This document shows, piece by piece, positions 1-5,121 of a stretch of DNA of 5,121 nucleotides. This DNA is from an uncultured Bacteroidia bacterium (lineage in GTDB: Bacteria; Bacteroidota; Bacteroidia; Bacteroidales; UBA932). Position numbers and translations under genes: made by a program. The stretch's first letter is position 1; every line of letters begins with the position of its first letter. The stretch covers positions 1 to 5,121 of the forward strand of contig CACXHG010000029.1 of assembly GCA_902767355.1 (NCBI GenBank), in the 5' to 3' direction. The notes under the pieces were generated by a model. It had not been told where the DNA came from. It saw nothing but the letters and a program-made list of their open reading frames with translations, and made no database searches.

Positions 1-2052
1 GAGGGGCGGCTTCTGGCCGGTCCCGTCAGCTACTCCGACAGCCGCGATGCCACGCTGGCGCCGCTGGCCGACAAGTACAATGAGCAGTTCCGCTATCTGA
101 ACGAGCACGTGAATATCATCGGCAGCGACCACTGGGAGGTGAATACCGATATGGGGGTGGATATCCAGGACAAAGCGCGCATCAGCGCCCTGCGTTTCGC
201 CCTCGGCAGGAATGCGCGCCTATACGGCGGCGGCAGCGTCAGCCGCAGGCACCTCCAGCACCGGGGCGAGATTCTGAGGATCTTTACCACCTATGCGAAT
301 ACGGAGAATGTCAACCCGTTCATAATGACCCCGGACGGCTGGGCGCTTCTCAACACCACCACCAACGTCAGCTTTTTCGACTGCGGCGTGAGCGAGAAGG
401 ACAATCTGATAGCCCTGAGCACTGTCCCGACTGCGGATTTTTATCTGATGACAGGCGGCGACATGATGGAGCTGCTGCGCCGCTACCACGAGATTGCCGG
501 CGGCAACTACCTGCTGCCGCGCTGGGCCTATGGCTGCAGCTTCGGGCCGCACCTGAATGCCGATGCCTTCGTGTTCATGAACGAGGCCGTCAAGTTTATG
601 GAGCAGGGCTATCCCATGGATATGATGTGGGTGGAGCCTCAGTGGATGGAAACCTATTACGACTGGACCACCAAGAAGAAGTGGGACTACAAGAAGTTCC
701 CCGGCCAGCCCTACTGGTATTCGAATGAGACCGTCAACGGCGAGCACGGCGGCAGTTTTATCTCCCGCATGCACGCCCTCGGCTACAGGCTCTGCCTGTG
801 GCTCAATATCGACACCGACCTGAGCGTGATGGAAGAGGACCGGCTTGCACGAGAGAAAGGCGGCGAACTCTCGGGGCAGGAAAACTGGTTCGACCATCTT
901 AAAAGGTTCCTGGGCAATGGCGTGGACGGCTTCAAGCTGGACCCCGGCCAGACAGTGGACCGCCACCCGATGCGCAAGTATTACAACGGCCGCACCGACG
1001 CCGAGATGCACGAAGTCAACCAGGTGCTGCTGCCCAAGCAGTTTCTGGCCATGAACCGCGACTTCCGCGCCCAGCGCTCGTTCCACCACTATTGCGGCGG
1101 TTTTGCCGGCACCCAGCAATATACGGCGGCCACCACAGGCGACAGTGGCGGCGGAGTGGCTGTGCTCTACGACCAGCTCAACCTGCAGATGAGCGGCTAC
1201 ATCAACACCAGCTGCGATGTGGCTTCCAGCACCGACGGCCTGCACATGGGCATCTTCCTGCCATGGATGCAGATCAACAGCTGGTACAGCTTCAAGGAAC
1301 CATGGTATGCACCTGTCGAAGACCAGCCGGTTTACCGCAACTATCTGCAGCTGAGAAACCGCATGGTGCCCTATACCTACAGCGCGGCCCTGCGGGGCAG
1401 CGTAGACGGCACTCCGGTGATGATGCCCATGCCCCTGGCTTTCCCCTCAGACCGCAACTGCGACGATATGGCCACCGAATATATGTATGGCGGCGGAATG
1501 CTGATAACCGTGTTCAGCGACAAGGTCTATCTGCCCGAAGGCACCTGGTATGACTTCTGGACCAACGAGAAGAAGGAGAGCAAAGGAGAGACTATTCCCG
1601 CGCAGTTTGACAAGAGCCGCTACGGCGGTCCCGTGTTTGTGCGCGAGGGTGAGATAATACCCTTCCAGCACGTTGCCCGCCACGCCTGCGAGCGTCCGCT
1701 GGACACCATCGTGCTCCATGTCTGGCCGGCGGACAAGGGGGAATACACCTTCTGGGAAGATGACGGCCTGACGTACGACCACGAGAAGGGCGCCTATGCC
1801 AAGACCCGCTTCAGCTATGTCAAGTCTGCCAAAGCGCTAGAGTTTAAGGTGGATCCGGTAGTAGGGCAGTTCAACGGCATGCACACCAGCCGCACCTACG
1901 AGATGAAGGTGACCCTGCCTCGCAAGCCGCGTTCCGTCAAGGTGGCCGGCGAGAAAATCAAGGACTTCAGCTACGACGAAAAGGGTGTGCTGAGCTTCTG
2001 CGCCTCGCATCCGGACACGGCGGCTCCGCTTGAAATAAACGTCAGGCTATAG
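1..2052 (+). CDS. GH31 family glycoside hydrolase (alpha-glycosidase type), 5'-truncated by window edge
   Basis: The frame is open from base 1 to the TAG at 2050-2052, giving 683 visible residues; the true start lies upstream. The GTG at 109 is an internal valine, since family-like sequence continues before it. Visible order: end of the N-terminal beta-sandwich (LYGGG around residue 75, then NPFIMTPDGWALL around 105), LLPRWAYG around 171 leading into the (beta/alpha)8 barrel, WVEPQWM around 210, and VDGFKLDPGQ with the expected nucleophile Asp314 (codon 940-942). The expected acid/base Asp381 lies in TTGD (codon 1141-1143). The barrel closes near LRNRMVPYTYS (about 451-461), followed by beta domains with VYLPEGTWYDFW (about 509-520) and a DUF5110-like YTFWEDDGLTYD stretch (about 582-593). 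GH31 enzymes are retaining and cleave alpha-linked glycans; in Bacteroidota they are often periplasmic or surface enzymes, but any signal peptide is out of view. Several canonical substrate-contact positions differ (W-x-GD is T-T-GD; the F-x-R-H motif is FKEPW), so the substrate cannot be named. Family assignment is firm; specificity is unknown. Confidence 0.93.
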   Translation, partial: EGRLLAGPVSYSDSRDATLAPLADKYNEQFRYLNEHVNIIGSDHWEVNTDMGVDIQDKARISALRFALGRNARLYGGGSVSRRHLQHRGEILRIFTTYANTENVNPFIMTPDGWALLNTTTNVSFFDCGVSEKDNLIALSTVPTADFYLMTGGDMMELLRRYHEIAGGNYLLPRWAYGCSFGPHLNADAFVFMNEAVKFMEQGYPMDMMWVEPQWMETYYDWTTKKKWDYKKFPGQPYWYSNETVNGEHGGSFISRMHALGYRLCLWLNIDTDLSVMEEDRLAREKGGELSGQENWFDHLKRFLGNGVDGFKLDPGQTVDRHPMRKYYNGRTDAEMHEVNQVLLPKQFLAMNRDFRAQRSFHHYCGGFAGTQQYTAATTGDSGGGVAVLYDQLNLQMSGYINTSCDVASSTDGLHMGIFLPWMQINSWYSFKEPWYAPVEDQPVYRNYLQLRNRMVPYTYSAALRGSVDGTPVMMPMPLAFPSDRNCDDMATEYMYGGGMLITVFSDKVYLPEGTWYDFWTNEKKESKGETIPAQFDKSRYGGPVFVREGEIIPFQHVARHACERPLDTIVLHVWPADKGEYTFWEDDGLTYDHEKGAYAKTRFSYVKSAKALEFKVDPVVGQFNGMHTSRTYEMKVTLPRKPRSVKVAGEKIKDFSYDEKGVLSFCASHPDTAAPLEINVRL

Positions 2053-2056
2053 CTAT
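2049..2056. other. Abutting convergent stop codons with no intergenic DNA
   Basis: The GH31 stop TAG (2050-2052) is immediately followed by CTA (2053-2055), which is the purU TAG stop read on the other strand. The eight bases ATAGCTAT form a perfect palindrome because of this. No intergenic terminator can exist, so any termination signal for either gene must lie inside the coding sequence of the opposing gene. I saw no strong hairpin followed by a T-run for either direction near the junction. Confidence 0.95.
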
Positions 2057-2913
2057 TCGAACACGATAGTCTTGTTTTTGAAGACCATCACCTTGCGGTC
2101 GATGTGCTTTACGACGGCACGCGAGAGCACGATTTTTTCCAGGTCCTTGCCTTTGCTGATGATGGATTCCACCGAATCCTTGTGGGTGATGCGCGCCACA
2201 TCCTGCTCGATGATGGGGCCGGCATCGAGTTCGCTGGTGACATAGTGGCTGGTCGCTCCGATTATTTTCACGCCGCGGTCGAAGGCCTGGTGATAGGGCT
2301 TTGCTCCCACGAATGCGGGGAGGAAAGAGTGGTGGATGTTTATGATGCGCTCCGGGTAGGCCTTGATAAAGTCTTCGCTGATGACCTGCATGTAGCGGGC
2401 CAGCACTATGAAGGTGACGCCGTTGCGGCGCATCAGATCCAGTTCGGCAGCCTCCTGGGCGGCCTTGTTTTCGGCCGTGATGGGAAATACGTGGTAGGCT
2501 ATGCCGAATTTCTCTGCAACCGGCCTTAAGGTTTCGTGGTTACTGATTATCAGCGGTATGTCCACATTCCACTCGCCGGCACTCCAGCGGGCCAGCATGT
2601 CGTAGAGGCAGTGGGACATATTGCTTACAAATATGCACATCCGCGGCTTCTGCTCTGCAAAATACAGGCGGAACTGCATGTCGTACTTGCGGGCATAGAG
2701 CGTGTCGAAATATTCGCCTATCCGCTCCTTGGGTATCAAAAAGGAACTTATGTCCCACTCTACGCGCATGAAAAACGCGTTGTTGGCATGGTCAACATAC
2801 TGGTCCAGATATACAATGTTGCCCTTGTTTACCGTGATGAAATTTGAAATCTCGGCAATGATGCCCGGGGTGTCGGGGCAGTGAATCAGCAGTATTGCGG
2901 TGTTTTTCTTCAT
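2053..2913 (-). CDS. purU: Formyltetrahydrofolate deformylase (PurU)
   Basis: This 286-residue cytosolic protein has the usual PurU length and two-domain layout. Residues about 5-85 form an ACT domain, opening with LLIHCPDTPGIIAEISNFI, as expected for amino-acid-responsive control. Residues about 90-286 form the formyltransferase-fold hydrolase domain, with SNMSHCLYDML (97-107), ISNHETLRPVA (123-133), NIHHSFLP (192-199) and SELDAGPII (227-235). The family's catalytic Asn-His-Asp triad is present as Asn192, His194 and Asp230. The tail KGKDLEKIVLSRAVVKH and the closing TIVFE are typical of PurU and separate it from PurN and Fmt. It hydrolyses 10-formyl-THF to formate and THF; in E. coli this supplies formate to PurT and is stimulated by methionine and inhibited by glycine. 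The ATG (2911-2913) fits the family N-terminus, with an A-rich leader (AAAAGAAAAAT) and no Shine-Dalgarno. It is transcribed divergently from thrBC and converges on the GH31 gene with no gap. Confidence 0.96.
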   Translation of the reverse strand: MKKNTAILLIHCPDTPGIIAEISNFITVNKGNIVYLDQYVDHANNAFFMRVEWDISSFLIPKERIGEYFDTLYARKYDMQFRLYFAEQKPRMCIFVSNMSHCLYDMLARWSAGEWNVDIPLIISNHETLRPVAEKFGIAYHVFPITAENKAAQEAAELDLMRRNGVTFIVLARYMQVISEDFIKAYPERIINIHHSFLPAFVGAKPYHQAFDRGVKIIGATSHYVTSELDAGPIIEQDVARITHKDSVESIISKGKDLEKIVLSRAVVKHIDRKVMVFKNKTIVFE

Positions 2914-2942
2914 ATTTTTCTTTTAAAGTGTAAGCACGACCG

Positions 2943-2974
2943 CAAAAATATGCATATTCTTGCATAAGATGAAA
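2943..2974 (-). promoter_or_regulatory. Candidate Bacteroidota-type promoter for purU
   Basis: On the minus strand, 2950 to 2943 reads TATTTTTG, a perfect match to the Bacteroidota -7 consensus TAnnTTTG. Twenty bases further upstream (2974 to 2971) is TTTC, one mismatch from the -33 element TTTG. The predicted start of transcription is near 2937, leaving a leader of roughly 24 bases that ends in an A-rich stretch before the purU ATG. The -7 match is strong and the -33 match is weak; the assignment rests on consensus and position only. Confidence 0.6.
2947..2958. repeat. 12-bp perfect palindrome plus TGCATA direct repeat, possible operator
   Basis: AATATGCATATT is identical to its reverse complement across all 12 bases and sits in the middle of the divergent purU/thrB promoter region. 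It overlaps the end of the purU -7 element and directly precedes the thrB candidate -33 element. The hexamer TGCATA inside it (2951-2956) recurs at 2961-2966, exactly 10 bp later, about one helical turn. This could be a dimeric regulator site, but short palindromes in AT-rich DNA also arise by chance. No known regulator motif was recognised. Confidence 0.3.
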
Positions 2975-2990
2975 AATAACTCTACTTTTA
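2959..2990 (+). promoter_or_regulatory. Candidate promoter for thrBC, close to the start codon
   Basis: TACTTTTA (2983-2990) matches the Bacteroidota -7 consensus TAnnTTTG except for the last base. It is preceded, with a 20-base spacer, by CTTG (2959-2962), one mismatch from TTTG. Only six bases (CCCCGT) separate the -7 element from the thrB ATG at 2997. Transcription would therefore start at or within a few bases of the start codon, giving an mRNA with almost no leader. No Shine-Dalgarno sequence is present, which agrees with this. The promoter elements are interleaved with those of purU on the opposite strand. Confidence 0.5.
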
Positions 2991-2996
2991 CCCCGT

Positions 2997-3941
2997 ATGA
3001 AAAAAATAAGAGTTTTCGCACCTGCCACTGTGGCCAATATGGGCTGCGGTTTTGACATTATGGGTATGACGCTGGACGCCGTGGGCGACGTTCTGTCGGT
3101 AGAAATTGGCGAAGGCGACAGCCTCACCATCATCAACAAGACCCCTCACAAACTGCCCGAAGATGTCGAGCAAAACGTCATTACACCTGCCATCAGGGCC
3201 TTTCTGGCCGCATACGGCTGCCCTATGTCCGTAACTGTGACCGTAGAGAAAAAGATTGCGCCCGGCAGCGGCATCGGCTCCAGCGCGGCTTCCAGCGCTG
3301 CGGCGGTGTATGCCCTAAACGAGCTGCTGGACCATCCTTTCACAGACGAGAAGCTGGTGGAATTTGCCATGGAAGGTGAAAAACTCATCAGCGGCGGCAC
3401 TCCGCACGCCGACAATGTCGGCCCCGCAATCCTTGGCGGGGTGGTGCTGCTGCGCGGCTACGACCCGCTGGAGGTTGTCCGACTCCCTGTTCCGGGCCGC
3501 TTCTGCTGCGCCGTGGCGCATCCTTCGATAATGGTTTCTACCCGCGAGGCCCGCGCCGTGCTGCCCAAGGAGATTCCGCTGAGGATGGCCGTCAAGCAGT
3601 GGGGCAATGTGGCCGGTCTGGTCGCCGGCCTTGCAGAGGGCGACGTCTCCCTGATAGGCCGCTCGATGCAGGATGTGGTGGTGGAGCCCTATCGCAAGCA
3701 TTTCATCCCCGGATTCGACGCCCTTCGCACAAAGGTGCTGGAGGTAGGGGCGCTTGCCCTGAATATCTCCGGAGCAGGCCCCTCTGTGTTCGCCCTGTGC
3801 GAGAACATGACCCTTGCCAACCGGGCCGGTGAGGTTATGAAGGAGCATTTCATGCAATACAATATAGAGTCCAATATCTACGTTTCCAAGATTTCCAACC
3901 GCGGTGCACGCACGCTGGAAGACTACAATTTTAGCGACTGA
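2997..3941 (+). CDS. thrB: Homoserine kinase (ThrB, GHMP kinase superfamily)
   Basis: This 314-residue cytosolic enzyme phosphorylates L-homoserine with ATP to O-phospho-L-homoserine, the step before threonine synthase. All three GHMP kinase motifs are visible. Motif 1 is APATVANMGCGFDIMG (8-23), carrying NMGCGFD where proteobacterial enzymes read NLGPGFD. Motif 2, the ATP phosphate loop, is PGSGIGSSAASSAA (89-102). Motif 3 is NISGAGPS (256-263). Between them are GGTPHADNVGPAILGG (133-148) and the substrate-region STREARAVLP (181-190), both typical of homoserine kinases rather than mevalonate or galactokinase relatives. Length and both ends fit the family, and the ATG at 2997 is the natural start because motif 1 begins only seven residues later. 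The TGA stop overlaps the thrC start by one base, so the two genes form a coupled operon. The gene is first in its transcript, divergent from purU, with no thrA before it. Confidence 0.96.
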   Translation: MKKIRVFAPATVANMGCGFDIMGMTLDAVGDVLSVEIGEGDSLTIINKTPHKLPEDVEQNVITPAIRAFLAAYGCPMSVTVTVEKKIAPGSGIGSSAASSAAAVYALNELLDHPFTDEKLVEFAMEGEKLISGGTPHADNVGPAILGGVVLLRGYDPLEVVRLPVPGRFCCAVAHPSIMVSTREARAVLPKEIPLRMAVKQWGNVAGLVAGLAEGDVSLIGRSMQDVVVEPYRKHFIPGFDALRTKVLEVGALALNISGAGPSVFALCENMTLANRAGEVMKEHFMQYNIESNIYVSKISNRGARTLEDYNFSD

Positions 3942-3943
3942 TG
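3939..3943 (+). promoter_or_regulatory. TGATG stop/start overlap coupling thrB and thrC translation
   Basis: The thrB TGA (3939-3941) shares its final A with the thrC ATG (3941-3943). No Shine-Dalgarno sequence is visible in the roughly 20 bases before the ATG (CTACAATTTTAGCGACTG). Re-initiation by ribosomes finishing thrB is therefore the likely way thrC is translated, which would keep the two consecutive pathway enzymes in proportion. Confidence 0.75.
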
Positions 3944-5121
3944 AAGTTCTATAGCACACGGGATCCCCAGAAAAAGCTTTTCTCCCTTGCCGACGCGGCT
4001 TTTCTGGGTCTGGCGCCCGACGGCGGACTGTTTGTGCCGGAGCGCATTCCGCAGGTGGACATGGGCCGCGTGGAGCGCCTGGCGGCAGTCTCCTATGCCG
4101 ACATGGCGGCCTATCTGGCGTCGGCCATCTTTGATGACGTACCCGGTGCCGTTCTGGAAGAAGTCTGCCACAAGGCTTACGACTTTGACCTGCGTCTTCA
4201 CCGCTTTGATGCGCGCAAAGCCGCCCTGGAGCTGTTCCACGGGCCGACTTTCGCCTTCAAGGACTTCGGCGCCCGCTTTATGGGGCAGATGACCGGAAAG
4301 CTCAACACCACCGACAATCTCACCATCCTGACAGCCACCAGCGGCGACACCGGCAGCGCTGTGGCGGCCGGCTTCTATAACGTGCCCGGCGTGGATGTGG
4401 TGGTGCTCTACCCGGACGGCAAGGTGAGCCCCCTGCAGGAGGCTCAGATGACGACTTTAGGCGGCAATATCCATCCCCTGCGTGTGCGCGGCAACTTCGA
4501 CGACTGCCAGCGGCTGGTAAAGACCATGTTCTCCGATGCCGACCTTCGCGGCCGCAAGCGCATTACCAGCGCCAATTCCATAAATCTGCTCAGGTGGATA
4601 CCGCAGAGTTTCTATTATTTCTATGCTTACTGCCTCTGGAAGGCGGATTCCGCGGCTCAGGCGCCTGACATAGTGGTGCCCAGCGGCAACTACGGCAATA
4701 TTACCGCCGGCATGCTGGCGGCAAAGATGGGTCTGCCGGTGAAGCGTTTCGTGGCCGCCTCCAATGCCAACGACGTGGTGCCGCAGTTCCTGCTGACCGG
4801 TTTCTACACGCCCCGTGCATCGGTGCGCACCGTGGCCAACGCCATGGACGTGGGCGCGCCCAGCAACTTCGAGCGCATGATGTGGCTCTACGGCGATGTC
4901 AAGGCTTTGCGCAGCGAGGTGGTGGGCTTCTCCGCTTCTGACGAAGAGATTCTGGCGGCCATACGCGAGATAGAAGACAAATACGGCTACATCAGCGACC
5001 CCCACAGCGCCGTGGGCTATCTGGCTGCAAAACACTACGACATAGATGGTTTCTGGCTGTCCACCGCCAGCCCGGCCAAGTTCGGCGAAGTGATCGAGCA
5101 GGCCACCGGCCACTGGCCCGA
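3941..5121 (+). CDS. thrC: Threonine synthase (ThrC), 3'-truncated by window edge
   Basis: The frame opens at ATG 3941 and has no stop before the window ends, giving 393 complete codons. ThrC is a PLP enzyme that converts O-phospho-L-homoserine to L-threonine and phosphate in the cytosol. The N-terminus MKFYSTRDPQ and DGGLFVPE (27-34) match the E. coli-type (long) threonine synthases. The PLP-binding lysine is Lys107 in FHGPTFAFKDFGARF (codon 4259-4261). Further landmarks are TATSGDTGSAVA (131-142), VLYPDGKVSPLQEAQ (155-169), SANSINLLR (210-218), the glycine-rich VPSGNYGNITAG (246-257), VKRFVAASNANDVVPQF (267-283), NAMDVGAPSNFER (300-312) and SDPHSAVGY (352-360). The protein is still family-like at the edge (STASPAKFGEVIEQATG). 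Compared with the 428-residue E. coli enzyme, about 35-45 C-terminal residues are missing, owing to the window limit rather than a mutation. It follows thrB with a one-base overlap. Confidence 0.96.
   Translation, partial: MKFYSTRDPQKKLFSLADAAFLGLAPDGGLFVPERIPQVDMGRVERLAAVSYADMAAYLASAIFDDVPGAVLEEVCHKAYDFDLRLHRFDARKAALELFHGPTFAFKDFGARFMGQMTGKLNTTDNLTILTATSGDTGSAVAAGFYNVPGVDVVVLYPDGKVSPLQEAQMTTLGGNIHPLRVRGNFDDCQRLVKTMFSDADLRGRKRITSANSINLLRWIPQSFYYFYAYCLWKADSAAQAPDIVVPSGNYGNITAGMLAAKMGLPVKRFVAASNANDVVPQFLLTGFYTPRASVRTVANAMDVGAPSNFERMMWLYGDVKALRSEVVGFSASDEEILAAIREIEDKYGYISDPHSAVGYLAAKHYDIDGFWLSTASPAKFGEVIEQATGHWP

Noticed and set aside
109..111. GTG as the start of the GH31 gene
   Set aside because: The same frame is open back to base 1 and the sequence before it reads as continuous protein (for example KYNEQFRYLNEH). 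The N-terminal sandwich would also be incomplete, and there is no promoter-like sequence nearby.
220..1245. A 341-codon open frame on the minus strand opposite the GH31 gene
   Set aside because: It lies wholly within a gene with clear GH31 motifs. The translation is low-complexity, rich in Ala, Val, His and Gly, with no recognisable domain. It is the expected antisense shadow of GC-rich coding DNA.
2069..2085. Small inverted repeat GTCTT-gtttttg-AAGAC just past the GH31 stop, as a terminator
   Set aside because: The stem is only 5 bp with two G-C pairs, no T-run follows it on the plus strand, and it lies in the purU codons for VFKNKT, where coding constraint explains it.
2536..2847. Plus-strand open frames inside purU (103 codons here, also 2104-2529)
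   Set aside because: They are antisense to a complete PurU with its ACT domain and catalytic triad intact, and they have no start context or recognisable product.
2914..2996. A riboswitch or threonine-leader peptide in the intergenic gap
   Set aside because: The gap is 83 bp and is shared by two promoters. There is no run of Thr or Ile codons, no attenuator stem pair and no room for a structured aptamer.
3315..3959. Minus-strand open frame of 214 codons opposite thrB
   Set aside because: ThrB motifs run through the whole region on the plus strand. The antisense translation resembles no family I know and shows the same biased composition as the other shadows.
4457..5113. Minus-strand open frame of 218 codons opposite thrC
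   Set aside because: The plus-strand frame is a textbook threonine synthase with motifs up to the edge. The antisense frame is rich in Ala, Val, Gly and His with no domain signature.

Overview
The window looks like an ordinary chromosomal segment of a GC-rich member of the Bacteroidota, probably a gut-type Bacteroidales. Four things support this. The only real intergenic gap contains a perfect TAnnTTTG-type promoter element. No start codon has a Shine-Dalgarno sequence in front of it. The ThrB motif carries the Bacteroidota-like NMGCGFD variant. The first gene is a GH31 glycosidase of the kind abundant in polysaccharide users. The exact genus cannot be read from the sequence.

Layout: (1) 1-2052, plus strand: the C-terminal 683 codons of a GH31 family glycoside hydrolase, cut at its 5' end by the window edge. 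(2) 2053-2913, minus strand: purU, formyltetrahydrofolate deformylase, complete. Its stop codon directly abuts the GH31 stop codon, tail to tail with no base between. (3) 2914-2996: an 83-bp AT-rich divergent promoter region with interleaved candidate promoters, a 12-bp perfect palindrome and a TGCATA repeat spaced 10 bp. (4) 2997-3941, plus strand: thrB, a GHMP-type homoserine kinase, complete. (5) 3941-5121, plus strand: thrC, threonine synthase, overlapping thrB by one base (TGATG) and running off the right edge with about the last 35-45 codons missing.

ThrB and ThrC catalyse the last two steps of threonine synthesis (homoserine to O-phosphohomoserine to threonine) and form a translationally coupled pair. 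No aspartokinase/homoserine dehydrogenase gene (thrA) lies upstream, because the divergent purU occupies that side. PurU hydrolyses 10-formyl-THF to formate and THF, balancing one-carbon pools. Its head-to-head position with thrBC allows shared control, but nothing in the sequence proves it. The GH31 gene belongs to a separate, converging transcription unit.

Coding density is very high. I saw no RNA genes, mobile elements, CRISPR arrays or integration scars. I found no undescribed multi-gene system here. The points most worth a second look are the unusual active-site surroundings of the GH31 enzyme and the compact divergent promoter region, including a possibly leaderless thrB mRNA.
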